Assembly (NCBI GenBank): GCA_032158295.1 | Contig: CM063243.1 | Span: 3,790,948-3,854,947 of the forward strand | Source of the DNA: Pycnopodia helianthoides | Taxonomy: Eukaryota > Echinodermata > Asteroidea > Forcipulatida > Asteriidae | Length of the DNA: 64,000 nucleotides | Direction of reading: 5' to 3' | Shown: positions 48,179 to 60,149 of the stretch, piece by piece | Numbering within the stretch: the first letter of the stretch is position 1 | Layout of the letters: every line of letters starts with the position of its first letter | Notes under the pieces: generated by a model | Seen by the model: the letters and a program-made list of their open reading frames with translations, nothing else | Told to the model about the DNA's origin: nothing | Databases searched by the model: none | Position numbers and translations under genes: made by a program

Positions 48179-49514
48179 GCTGTAATCCATCATGTCTTCG
48201 CCAGATGGCTGGACGGGTTGGAATTTGTTTAAGTGAGTCCAGAGGCTCTTACCTGATGTTTCAGAGAACATGAAAGACTAATTAACATGCTAAATATAAA
48301 ACGGACAGCAAGCATGTGAGTTTTCCCTGAGTGTCATGTAATGCTTTAACATTTTAACATATGTAATAACTGCATCATGATTAAAGAATATTCACTGCTA
48401 TACTTGGTGCTTACAGCCCCCAACCACCCACCCACCCCTTGTTGGTCAAAACAGTTGTGTCACCGTGGTCGACCAAACTCATGCAAAAACTTCAAACCAA
48501 TGACTGAGCATTGTATTAAGGGAATGAAGTCAGCTCGAGATGGAATCCGCCCACTATTAGTCTAGTGTTGATCTCGTCACTGAGTATGGACGATTACTGT
48601 TTGCAATTAAACACAGACTGTAAAGGGGAATTAAACGCACTTGTTTAGAAACTACTTTTAGGTTTTTCGATGCGATCCAATTCAGCTACAAACTACTACC
48701 AACTTAAGTGGTCTATTTCTCTCCCTAAACCCTAGTCCTACATGCTAGGCCTACAGTACTTTCAACTAAGACATCCCTGGTATCGGAAGATTTTATCTCT
48801 ACACACAAAAGAAGAATGTCGTCTGTGTGTCGATGAGTCACACTGTTTCGAATTTGGGCTAGAACTTTTATCTCTCATAACTTAAAGTATGAAAAAGTGT
48901 ACGAATATTTGTATCAATTTACACTATCATTGTGTGTGACACATGATTTCCGATGCTAATATGCTTCTTCTTTTTTGAATTTAAAATTAAATATTAATAC
49001 CCTGACCCTTCTTCTTCAATGCCTCTCATCCTACTACCATCTTGGAAAATCATTGCTAAAATCACAGCGTACATGTATATGCGTAGAATTGTGTGCTTTC
49101 AAATGCCAGAGAAAGGTATCGCGCGCGAAGCCGTTCTCAGATTCAAATATTTTAGCGAGAAATTTCCTCTCTCTCAAAAACTACCTTACTTCAGAGGAGA
49201 GTCGTTTCTCACAATGTTTTATACTATCAGTATACAATAGTGACCCGTTCTGACCACAGGGTCTCTAGCCGGAAAAAAAAGTAAGTTTTGATAGTACTCG
49301 AGTAATTACCAAAAGTATCCCTTGCCTTTAATGCAAAATTAGCTACGAAAAATTTAAAGCAGAAACTAAACTACAGACTTGAGGACTGCAAAAGAGAACT
49401 CCTGTGATCATCTGTGTGACCATCCATACACCACACCAGGCACTTCCTACCGAAACTCATGACTGGGTTTATTCGCACGTCGCATAGATGAGAAGAGCCT
49501 TCAAATAGCACCTA

Positions 49515-49775
49515 ACAGACACAATCGGCGACCCTAGTCACGTGACTCATAGCGAGTATAAAATGTAAACAAAACCAAGCAAGCAACACGTAGTGTGCAT
49601 GGAAAAGCTGCTTCCTACCTTATGGCAGAAGCACTCGGGCGCGGCCATGCTTGTCCATGCACACTGTTCGTCAAAACAGGGGTCAAAACTGTTCGTCGCT
49701 TGCTTGGTATGTATACATTTTATACCCACTATGAGACGCATGACTACGGTCGCCGATTGTGTCTATTAGGGCCTT
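49515..49775. mobile_element. Foldback with ACACAATCGGCGACC arms
   Basis: AGACACAATCGGCGACCCTA ... AGCGAGTATAAAATG on the left mirrors CATTTTATACCCACTATGAG ... GGTCGCCGATTGTGTCT on the right. Copy in the duplication at about 61668-61911. Confidence 0.75.
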
Positions 49776-50386
49776 TAAGGTATGTACTTCTCAATATTCT
49801 CCTGAAGATGAGCAGAGTATACTGTTCGAAACGTCGAGACTGCACCGGTTCTTCTCAGAACCGACACTTCTCCAGAAAGAGTTTTATACACTGGTTGTAC
49901 CAGCAAGTTTACTAGTTTTTTTTATCTCAACACATTGAGAGCATCACATCCCAATGTTTGAGGCATCCAATCGCATTGATATCATGGCTGATGTTTCGGT
50001 TGACTTTGCTTTTAATGTCATTTCACTAATTCTGGGAAGTGCCTGATATTTGGCATGGGGCGACACAGCTACGTAGCTTCTTTAAGTGAAAAAAAAAACA
50101 AAAAACGAAATACGAAACTTAAAAGCAGAGAGGGGTCAAAACCCAAGAAACCACCACCCGAATACGCCCTGGAATGCACCACTTAAAGACAAAGATCAGG
50201 ATTGGAAGCTATTGATTAGTTTCATTTTAACAACATCAATCCAATTGAGAACAATTTCCGCCGTTTTGAAAGCACATTTTTAAAACCACACTCAAAGGGT
50301 CAGCAAGGTCATCGTACTTTCATCTCACGTGCCCTCCTTGATAGAAATTTGATGAATTTGTGTGGGTCTATGACTCGATTCGTGTT

Positions 50387-53300
50387 TTATTCCGTCTTCT
50401 TCTCCAAGCTGACCAACTCGGCACTCATCTCCCACAGTTTTCTTGCGGACTCCTGGTCTAAGGCACGACTATTTGGCTTTTTTTCGGCACAGTCGCTGTT
50501 AAGGTAAAATCAAACACAGATACACACAAATTAATCACCTAAAACCTTCAAGGTATAGAACTACTGAGGGATGGTCCAAAGTATTCAAAATCTGTAAGGA
50601 CGTACAGAAGGCTTAAAGGTATTGTACACTTTTGGTAACAGCTCAAATTTCAGTGTCCACATTTTGTGTGATTAAACATATGCATGAACATACAAACCTG
50701 TGAAAGTTTGAGCTCAATTGGTCATCGAGGTCACGAGAAAATAGTGAAAAGAGATCTTATGTGTTTTCTGTTTTTTCAAATTATCGCGCGCGATAATTAC
50801 TATTTTTTTACTCGTTTCTCAGAAACGATAGCATTTTAGGCAGAAATATTTTAAGGAACCCTTTCTACCATTACTTACTTTAAATCATGTAAGTTATGTG
50901 TGAATCTGTGAACATTGTGTTTTTCGATCTTACCAATAGTGTACAGGGCCTTTAAGGTAGGTTTACAACCTTGAAATAAGGCGGTTTACTCTACTAAGGA
51001 GAAGAAACGATGAACAAAAATTACCCAAGGATTTCTTTCAGTGAAAGGTTGATTGTACTGTTTGGTATTTTAGAGATAAAATACATACCTTGAAATATGA
51101 AATTTCAAAAATAGACATCTTACCAATAGTGTACAGGGCCTTTAAGGGAAAAGCCCCCCTCCCTACGCCGAAGTAGTATTTATCAACATTTTCTTTATGT
51201 GACAATGAACTATGATGTGCCCTTGAGCAAGGCAAATAACTGCTTGTAAAAAGTTGGGAAGGTGTAAGTGCATTCTGCTCTACCAGCCAGGCTCCTTGTG
51301 GATGATACCCATGCCTACATCCTTACGGACTGTAAAGGGGGTATAACCCTGTTTCATCCCCAGGAGTAGGTGGCACTGTGCCCCCGGTGACTGTTGACTT
51401 AATGTAAGTCGACAGCCGAAATCAGTGAAGTTTAGCTCTCACCTTGAAGTGAGTTAGGTGATATCTCATTAAAAAAAAAACTTTAAAAAAACAAACACAC
51501 ATCAAGGTGCATTATTATTCATTTAATTTTTTACAACCCTCCGACACAACGTAATTAATATTTGTGAGTTTACCCGTTGCTGCTATTATACAGGATTTGA
51601 ACTGGCTTCTCATTACCGGGCATGCTCTGTGGTCCAGTGGCAAGACATCTGCTCTGGAATTTGGTGAGAGTCGTGGGTTTTGGACTCATCAACGATCATC
51701 ACTGCACAACGCAACTGCCGTCACACACAACGCACACATTGCACACTGTCCGTTTACGGCCAAGTAATGGACCATAGTCTTCGTTGACTAGTCTTCGTTA
51801 TCGCATTACTTTGCATGCCTTTCAACAAATGCGAGAACCGGCATCCGGCACTTCACAACAATCATAAAATGGCGGCATTGGCCCTCTATTGATGAAATTA
51901 TATATGAATTCATTACGTGATCGCAAAGACAATCTAGCTGAGCATGCTCTGTTAGGGCCTCATGAAAGATGGGGTGACAAATTTCTTTTTCTTCAGTAAC
52001 ACATATAAAAAAGCCAGAAATTATATACATATTAACGTGATCACACCGCCATCTTAGAAACCATGAAAATGAACAGCTTTGTACGTGCGGCGCACAGGGG
52101 GGCCACTGTGCGACCTCTAGCCGAGAGCGCCCTACTCAAATGACGTCATGCGCATAAAGGTCTATAAGATCCTTCTAACCGACATCACATTTCTATAGCA
52201 ACGCGAGAGGTCTATCGCGCTGGAGTACTACGCACATTGTGCACTGCCGCCCAGTGTTGGGTCTCGTAGCACATGTTCAAGCCGTTCTCAAGTGTACATA
52301 CGCGACGTGCCCGCGTCAGTCACTACCCCTCAGCATGGCAAGCGATACAATATGGACCTGTTCTAACCACAGGGTCTCTAGCCGGTAAAAAAAATTGGCA
52401 TCCCTGGTGTAATGTATCACTGTGGCACTACTTTATGAACAGCTCATGAATATATATATAGTGCACAGTCCATGTATGTCTACAGGTCAAAGGTCATGTG
52501 AATAAACCACTTTTCAATATGGCAGCTATTGTGTGCTAGGCTACTCCGACACGTAATTCCCCACGTAAATACACCACACCTGGGTACAGTGTACATACCT
52601 GTAATACATCCCTGTGACACTCTTTTGGTCCTCAGAAACGGCACAGTAAATGCTGGTCTGTGCGCCTTGCACTGGCGACTTCAGAAAGAGACTGCACACA
52701 GGTGGAGACATCACGATGGCAAAGAAGAGATTCATCGGGAACGAAACACTCTGACTTATGTAGCGAGGCAACTCTGTCATAACATTCCCAGGGTGGAGAG
52801 CGTAGACCGAAACGCCGCTTCCTGGATGAGAAAATCATAACACGTTCTAAGCTTATACTCTTGTCAAAACGTTTAATGGGGGACTGTCGTCATGATAAAA
52901 GAAAACCTGGGCCCAATTTCATAGAGCTGCTTAAGCAGAAAATATTGCTTAAAATTGTTCTGCTGAGCAAAAAAAGGCAGGATACCAGTCACAGATTGTA
53001 CATGTGAAATGGCATTTTGGCTGGTAACCTTATTCTGGTAAGCATAATTTTGTTATGCTTAGCTACTTTTAGTGCTTAAGCAGCTCTATGAAATTGGGCC
53101 CTGTAGTTGTATATGGAATTATGAACACTAAAATCCAGTTACTGCATGTGTGGGCAGGCCGTCACATCAGTATTGGTTGCATTTGTGCCTGATGCTTTTG
53201 TCGAAGAACCTTTTCACATACCAGCCAAGATTGTGTAAAGACGGATTATGTTGCGTTGCCTTGAGGCCTTGGATAAAACAAACAAGAACAGCCAGGACTC

Positions 53301-56300
53301 CCTACCTGCAAGGCGTTTGCTGAGCTCCTTGGTGAAGAGGATATTAGCCAGCTTACTCTGTCCATACGTCAGTAATGGATCGTAACACGACTTCATCATG
53401 AGGTCATCCCAGTGCATCTTTCCAAAATTGTGACCCATTGAGGAGACGTTGACGATGCGGGACGGGGCGGAGGACTTGATGAGATCCAGGAGGAGGTTGG
53501 TCAGGAGGAAGTGGCCGAGATGGTTGACGCCGAGCTGCATCTCAAATCCGTCTTCCGTCTTCCACTGTGGGCACATCATTATTCCTGCAAGAGGGACAAC
53601 ACAAAATCATTGAAAAATTGAAAAAGAAAGTAAAATTCATAGCACTTGTAATTCCTCATTCAAATACAATCTGCCTGTACCAAAGTGCCCGTAGCGGCTG
53701 CAAACAGCAACAAGATTGGACCTGGTCAATTATATTAACGGTAAAGGTCAGTTAAAGGAAAAGTTGACGTCATGAATTTACAATTGCCCATGTTAACATG
53801 ATATATATAAAAGAAGACAAAATTGTCGTCTCCTTTTAAATCTTTCCGGCCATTTTCACCCGAAAAACGTACATTCAAAGTTAGCCATTGATTGGCTAAT
53901 GGCGTTAACTTTAGAAAAACGCAAGGTCTCTCGTGGGCTAAGTCACAAAGATTTTCCCAAATGAAACTCTCCACGCTCACAAAAGGACTCAAACTCATTG
54001 CGTAGAAAACAAACAACATCAAGTCAGACATAAAGAGAAGGCAAGGCAACCCTGAGATATTGCAGAACAGCAACCCACCAGCATTGTTGACTAGAATATC
54101 CACCCTGGACTCCTCTGACTTGATCTTCTCAGCAAACGCTCTGATTGAAGCGAGGGAAGCCAAGTCTAGCTTCCGCACAACCAGATTCTTGCTTCCGGTG
54201 TCGTTACGGATTTCGGTCACTGCTGCCTCGGCTTTGGTGAGATCTCGGCAGGCAAAAATCACACGAGCTCCTGTAGAGGCCAAAGTGAGAAAAAAAAATC
54301 AATCGGCTATTCAAGGAAGAAGAGCGTCACAGTCGAGCGATCATAGTACAATGAAATTGTTTGTCATGCAATTCCAATGCATGACAATCATTGTCCCGGT
54401 GTAAGTGCAAACGTTACAAAAACAGTTATATTTAAACATTCCTTAATTGTCTGTCATATATAAAAGATTAATTGCACCTGACATGCCTGAGCGGACATAC
54501 ATAAAGAAATAATTTATTATAAAAGTTAAAAGGCAGGATATAATTTTTTGGTAATTACTCCACACATTAATGACCGTAAAAGCTTACTTGGTAACGAGCA
54601 CTGGGGAACTGCTGACATTATAAAACATTGTTAGAAACAACCCCTCTTTGAAGTTTTGTAGATTTAGATAAAGTGGTAATTTTTCACCCAACAAGTTTGA
54701 ATCTGAGAAGAGCTTCTGGCAAGATGCCTTTCTCAGACATCTGAGAGCACACAATTCTATGCAACAAGGGTGTTTTGTTCTTTCATTATTTGTCTTGCAA
54801 CTTCGATGACCAATTGAGCCCATAATGTTCACAGGTTTATTATTTTATGCATAATATGTAGAGATGCACCAAGTCAGGATGCTGGTCTTTGATGATTAAA
54901 AAAAGTAGGCCTATGTACCCTGCCTTTTAAGGAACATTACAGAATTGGTTTTTGCTAGCAAAACAGTTGCTGGCAGTGTAAGCACTTTATGTTATCCACC
55001 ATATACATAAACTGACAAACCTGTAGAAGTTTGAGATCGATTGGTCATCTGGGTCACAAGAAAATAGTGAAAAATCAATTACACATTCGCATGAAATCAT
55101 ATAGATTCAACAAAATGAATAAAACGCTCACTGAGCGATAAACTCCAATCGGAAAAATAGTTTATTCATTTCTCATCAAATATGGCATTTCAGACAGAAA
55201 TATTTCAAGGGATGTTTTCTACTATCATCATCATTAGACCGTGTAAGTTTTATGTAAATCTGTGATCAAAAGTATATTTTACAAGTTTTTTTCTTGCCAA
55301 TTCTGTAATGTTCCTTTAAGCGTTTAAAAACATTACTAATTCATACCGTATTGGAATTGAACTTTCAAATTAAGATTAGTAGTAAGCATGTATAGAAAAA
55401 ACAAAACAAAAAAACACAGGAAAGAAAAGTACATTCCACAATGAATTGACCTAAATAATCCTTCTATGATCAGTGTGTTGCTCCAGAAAACCAACCCATA
55501 CAATGTACCTAACAATGCCACAACTGGCATTCAGACATAGGAATATACAATGAAAGCAAAGCGTGGTGGCAAGGGAGATTTTGAGGCAATTGTATGCACT
55601 TGCAGAAATGACTTGGGGGGGAAAAAAACCACAACCTGTGACCGTTCGGGAGTGTCTCCAGAGTCAGAATGGTAGGACTGTCCAATAGGATTCGGTTAAG
55701 TATTCTAGCCGGCGGACATGAACCGACCGGTGTGTTCGACAGCCAGAAAATCTCGTTGGAACATGAAAAAAATGCCAACGCCCATTCTCTCGCTAAGAAA
55801 TGCAATCGCAGTTCGGCACAATGTCACGGTCCAATGGAACATTCTGGCAGTCCCACTGGATTCCAGGCGTATGCATATAAAGGAATGTTCTTGCCCAGAG
55901 CCTAGCACAGCGTACTCTTGTGAGGTGCTCCCTTAGTCTGCTTCAGAGGGGGAAGCATTCTACCAGGCTTAAACTCAAATTCACATAAGTTTAGAGCATT
56001 TGTCCTGAGCAAGACATTTAACCATAAATTGCTTCCCTCCAAACAGGTGTATACCTTGGAACCTGCGTGGGCTGAAAGTGGTTTAGGATTATTGATAACA
56101 TCAGTCAAAACAATAACAATTACAAACGGTGCAATTACAAATATACAATGGGACTACAAATGTACGCCATCATAAAGAATTGTGATGCAAGATTTGAGCA
56201 GCAAATTAAATCTAGTTGCACTCCAGTTTAGTCATGTTAGTTGGAAGATGATTCCAGAGCCTTGGGGCTGCTACAGAAAAAGAGGAAGCATTTTTTGGGG

Positions 56301-58970
56301 GGCTGTCTGTTCCCAAGGGCATTGAGAAAGTTTGAGGAATGGTCTGGATATACTTTTGGTAAATTATCAAAGACCAACCTCACTTGGTGTCATCCCAGCA
56401 TAAAATGTGCATAAAATAACAAACCTGTGAAAATTTGGGCTTAAGAAAAAAATGAAAGGAAAAAACACTGGTTTGTAGCAAAGAATTGTGTGCTTTCAAC
56501 CTCAGATTCAAATATTTTATTTAGTGAGAAGTTACCTCTTTCTCAAAAACTACATTACTTCAGAGGGAGGCGTTTCTCACAATGTCTACCAGCAGCCCTC
56601 AGGTGCTCCTTTCTAAGTAAGTTTTTTTATGTAATGTATTTTTTGAGTCATTACCAAAAGTATCCACTGCCTATCCATGCATGATGTCAGGCCTGGAATT
56701 TCAACTTTGAGAGGGCAAGGTCATTTTCATACTGTAAAGGGCACTTCCATTGGACAAAAATCTTAAAGTCTTTGAGAAACTTTGGGAAGGGGCACCACGG
56801 CCAAGACAAGGGCAACATAGGCCATGGCCTCTGCTGAATGCCGGACCTGTGATGAACAAGGATAATAATGTTGTGGATAACCTTGATCTCCTTACTAGCA
56901 TGTGTGTGCTACATGAAAATCTACAGTATCAATTGTTAAGACATATCAATATTATATTCCGAAAAGCTATGTCTCCCATATAGACCTTATGTCATAAGAG
57001 TAGGGCGCCCTCGCCTAGAGGCCAAATGGAAGATGTTCATTGGCCAATCCTGTGCGCCGCGCGTACAAATCTGTGCGATTCCATTGTTTCATCATCGGTT
57101 TACCTCTAGCATGGCGGCTTGATGACGAGTTTGACAATTATTTACCTCTCCTGGCGAAATCTTTTGCCGTCTCCTTCCCAATGCCGGTGTTCGCTCCCGT
57201 GACGATAGCCGTCTTGCCATCCAAGCGAACTGGACTGTAGCACCATCCCCATCGCAGTATTTTCTTATCAGCCACAAAATGACCACAGAAACTACAAAAA
57301 ACAAATTTAATACACACGGCGTCAAATCATCAACTGCTACATCAATCTGCTTTCTAAGAGGGCTATACTGGTTGGTGGCTAGAGCAGTACCTGACACACA
57401 CCCTCATAACTCCCTCAGAATTTGATGTCAACTGACTCTACTTCCCTCAATGCTTTCCACACAGGTTCCTCTTTCGCTCCCTCTCTTTGTACTCAACCAT
57501 ACCCATACTAAGTATTCCAACACCCCTTGTGTGTTTTCCTGATATCCTAGATAGGTTGCAGTATGACGTAAATCGGCCATCTTTACGGGCAGTTTAGAAC
57601 AAAATGTCGTGCGTTTCGTGTGAGAACAGCGTGCAACACGCGCGCATTTCACGAAACTCATTGCAGGATTGGTCAGTGAACAACGCGACTGCGTTAATAA
57701 GTTGAGCGTTTGACGCACCTGTAAGCCAAAATGCACTTTGCCCGTAAAGATGGCGTCTACTGGGAACTATCTATACCCCTGACCCTACACAAAGGGGACG
57801 GTTTACAGAACACACTTATGTTCCGACATCCTTGTGCGTTTTCCTGATATATACCCCTGACCCTACACAAAGGGGACGGTTTACAGAACACACTTATGTT
57901 CCGACACCCTTGTGCGTTTTCCTGGTATAAACCCCTGACCCTACACAAAGGGGATGGTTTACAGTACACACCCCGTTCCAACACCCTTGTGCGTTTTCCT
58001 AAACCCCTGACCCTACACAAAGGGGACGGTTTACAGTACACACCTATGTTCCGACAGACACCGTTGTGTGTTGATATAAACCCCTGACCCTACACAAAGG
58101 GGACGGTTTACAGTACACATCTATGTTCAGACACCTCTGTGTATTTTCCTAACCCTACACAAAGGGGACGGTTTACAGTACACACCTATGTTCAGACACC
58201 TCTGTGTATTTTCCTAACCCTACACAAAGGGGACGGTTTACAGTACACACCTATGTTCCAACACCCTTTTTCCACCTAAACCCCTGACCCTACACAAAGG
58301 GGACGTTTTACACACCTATGTTCCGACACACCTTGTGTGTCTTCCTAATCCAAACCCCTAACCCTACACATGAGTATGACATAGAAGTTTAGACCTATTA
58401 TTATTAACCGAGGTTTTTTCCACTATAATAATGAATCTTGAGGGGTTTTTCGGAACATACACTAGGACTAGGAGTACAGTTAAGGACCACGGTTTCGGAA
58501 CGTCGGAACATAGGGTAGGGCCACTAGCGATCATGCCTCGGGAGGGGTGTGTGTGTAGGGGATTATAGAGCATGCAATCAACCTCTAGTTAATAATATTA
58601 ACACTACACTTGGTGCTTTCTGACTCGAGTCCCAGTCCAGTGCAGTGGGAAACAAGATTATCGTTTTAAAAAAAGTGAGAACAATTCAGAAATAATATAC
58701 TAAAATAGTTAGTCTCCAGTCCAAGACTCACCGACTATGCATGCAGCTACGAAATAAAGGCTCTAGTTAATAATATTAACACTGCACTTGGTGCTTTCTG
58801 ACTCGAGTCCCAGTCCAGTGCAGTGGGAAACAAGATTATCGTTTAAAAAAAAGTGAGAACAATTCAGAAATAATATACTAAAATAGTTAGTCTCCAGTCC
58901 AAGACTCACCGACTATGCATGCAGCTACGAAATAAAGGTCAACCGTAAAACCAAGAATTTCAAGTGCCAT
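50387..58970 (-). CDS. Retinol dehydrogenase of the RDH11-14 group (short-chain dehydrogenase/reductase)
   Basis: Predicted membrane-anchored NADP(H)-dependent oxidoreductase of retinoids or other lipid aldehydes. Exons, 5' to 3': 58910-58970, 57146-57291, 54079-54270, 53306-53584, 52599-52821, 50387-50495; about 336 residues, normal for the family. Exon 1 plus the start of exon 2 give a hydrophobic signal anchor ([12 protein letters not shown], then SVVILWLI). Then cofactor loop [15 protein letters not shown] after [50 protein letters not shown], catalytic Ser in VNVSSMG, YGQSK (YxxxK) and HPGNVMTEL. It reads most like RDH13, but the RDH11/12/13/14 choice is not settled. Exon 2 has a frame break: the anchor frame and the TGANTGIG frame differ by one base, with a G4 run (57247-57250) between them. 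The TAA stop overlaps an AATAAA. Exon 1 is partly duplicated downstream. The last intron carries a copied SIRT2 fragment. Confidence 0.9.
50613..51145 (-). mobile_element. Composite TTAA MITE carrying a captured SIRT2 exon-intron fragment
   Basis: Ends TTAAAGGTATTGTACACTT and AGTGTACAGGGCCTTTAA. 50613-50955 is a reverse-complement copy of the MITE at 34612-34953. 50956-51119 is a reverse-complement copy of 34448-34611, which contains the last 30 bases of SIRT2 exon 5 with its donor (CATATTTCAAG/GTATGT) and 134 bases of intron. 51120-51145 is a second MITE end. Located in the last RDH intron, so its SIRT2 strand matches the RDH transcript. Confidence 0.9.
51220..51470. mobile_element. SINE-like repeat, opposite copy of 15305-15500
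   Basis: GGCTCCTTGTGGATGATACC, CATCCTTACGGACTGTAAAG and CCCAGGAGTAGGTGGCA match the reverse complement of the 15.3-kb copy. In RDH intron 5. Confidence 0.6.
51560..52500. other. Repeat-rich part of RDH intron 5
   Basis: No exon seen. 51901-52160 resembles the reverse complement of 56900-57110 (shared CGTGCGGCGCACAGG-type and GAGCGCCCTACTC-type blocks), suggesting one element in both introns in opposite orientation. AGGGTCTCTAGCCGG at 52372 also occurs at 49259. Confidence 0.45.
52910..53102. mobile_element. Foldback element, GGGCCCAATTTCATA family
   Basis: GGGCCCAATTTCATAGAGCT to AGCTCTATGAAATTGGGCCC with TACCAGTCACAGATTGTACA inside; the cleanest copy. In RDH intron 4. Confidence 0.9.
54530..55320. 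mobile_element. Two adjacent TTAA MITEs in RDH intron 2
   Basis: 54530-54930 belongs to the TTAAAGGCACTGG type (TACTTGGTAACGAGCA as at 2737). 54923-55320 is an opposite copy of the 6432-6824 type, starting AAGGAACATTACAGAATTGG and ending AATTCTGTAATGTTCCTTTA. Confidence 0.7.
56340..56860. mobile_element. TTAA-type MITE piece followed by GGCACCAAGGCC-type repeat
   Basis: TGGATATACTTTTGGTAAAT to ACCAAAAGTATCCACTGCC (56340-56672), then GGCCTGGAATTTCAACTTTG and GGGCACCACGGCCAAGACAA (56690-56855). In RDH intron 2 (54271-57145). Confidence 0.6.
57548..57775. mobile_element. TATAGATAG-ended element, copy 2 (inverted)
   Basis: TAGATAGGTTGCAGTATGAC to GGAACTATCTATA, reverse complement of 46357-46586. 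In RDH intron 1. Confidence 0.8.
57776..58345. repeat. Tandem repeat, about 8 units of 63-80 bp, in RDH intron 1
   Basis: CCCTACACAAAGGGGACGGT recurs with GTACACACCTATGTTCCGAC. Unit length shrinks where the CCCCTG and GTGCGTTTTCCTGATATA parts are lost. No coding meaning despite open frames. Confidence 0.85.
58583..58938. repeat. Tandem duplication (178-bp unit) spanning the 3' edge of RDH exon 1
   Basis: Copy 1 58583-58760 and copy 2 58761-58938, almost identical (CTCTAGTTAATAATATTAAC to GCAGCTACGAAATAAAGG). Copy 2 includes the last 29 bases of the real exon and its donor. Copy 1 repeats the same exon end and an intact GTGAGTC donor inside the intron. Confidence 0.9.
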
Positions 58971-60149
58971 GATGTTTACTTGTCAGCCCGTCAGATCATC
59001 AAAGAGCAACTCAGATAGAAACCTGAGTAAACTGAAGTCGAGCAGCGGGTTCAGAGAGTTCCGAGTCACTCCGCATTGGCAGCGGCCCACCGGCTGCTTT
59101 TTAAGCCTTTAGGCAAAAAAAAAAAAAATGTTTACCGTCCTGCCTATTTGAAAAAAAAGAAGGAGGAGCCCCCCTTTTTTCACAAAAGGCCCTACGACAC
59201 ATTTTTTTTTCAAGACCTAGCAGGGCAGCCAGTTTTTGTTCTGTTTTTTTTCTCGGTGTTCAAAAGTCTAAAAAATACAATCTTATTTATTTTGAAATCG
59301 TTAAAAATTACTCATTCTGTTATCCCTTTCGTAAAAAGAAAAGAAAAAAAGGAGGCGGCCTCTAAAAAGGAAGCGGGCGGGGACACTGAACATATTTTTC
59401 TCTTTATTTGGCCTTAGGCCTTGAACTGTACCTTTCATTGTTTGGAATGTATTATTATCGTAAAAATGTATTTAGCGTTATAACAGAAAATTGCCCTTGT
59501 CAGCATGACTAGGCTTTTAAAAAAAGTTGCTGGCAGTGTAAGCACTTTATATAATCCACCATTAAACTGACAAACCTGTAGAAGTTTGAGATCGTGCAAA
59601 ACCGATTACAAATTTGCATGTGTTATACAATGCATGAATATAAAACGCTCATGAGCGATAAACTCCAATCGGAAATTAGTTTGATTTATTTCTCATCAAA
59701 TATGGCATTTCAGACAGAAATATTTCTAGGGATGTTTTCAACTATCATCATCATTAGACCGTTTAAGTTTTATGTAAATATTTGATCTTAAAGAAAATTT
59801 TACTTACCACTTCTGTAACGTTCCTTTAAACTATTATTTTGACCGATAAAGGTGTCAGCGTGTACATAATTATGCAGCGCAGTACATCACGTGCGTCTAA
59901 TAGTCTAGTTTCAAAAGCGCCACCAACTGCTGTTTCAGGTTTTCAGTTTTTTAGTTGATTTTCCCCCTACTTTTTTTTCTCGTAATACTAGATCTAACAT
60001 CAAAATGAAATAGATTTGGCTGCGGACATACCATTTATTGAAGATATTAAATCTTAGACTAAAAAGAAATACTTATTTCTATAAATAACAAAACTTCAAA
60101 TTCACTATAAAAAATATAAAAAATACAGAGTGACACACTGTTTTCGTGA

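Larger units (their letters stand above)
46840..49915. repeat. Segmental duplication copy A (46840-47900 plus 49356-49915)
   Basis: Colinear with 60410-62048: GAAGTTTGACCTTTTGTTAC, AGATTCGAGAGAAA, TAAAGTACCCTCTTGAGACC, then after an extra 1.45 kb (47900-49355) ACTCCTGTGATCATCTGTGT and ACTGTTCGAAACGTCGAGAC. The extra block contains a foldback (47980-48178) and a TTAA MITE piece. Confidence 0.85.
42920..50386. other. Intergenic region between SIRT2 and RDH 3' ends
   Basis: 7.5 kb with no gene seen. AATAAA at about 43640 probably ends SIRT2. The rest is repeats: GGCACCAAGGCC repeat 43225-43570, TTAA MITE 43950-44352, CCCTC MITE 44693-44918, foldbacks at 45565, 45940, 46357, 47463 and 47980, and one copy of the segmental duplication (46840-47900 and 49356-49915). 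Confidence 0.7.

Noticed and set aside
51038..51235. Minus-strand frame containing [10 protein letters not shown] as a second SIRT2 gene
   Set aside because: Only 30 bases of exon 5 are present, followed by copied intron; it is the captured fragment in the composite MITE.
59076..59417. Lys/Phe-rich 113-codon frame
   Set aside because: Made of A and T runs, with no splice sites or family resemblance; part of the non-coding region upstream of RDH.
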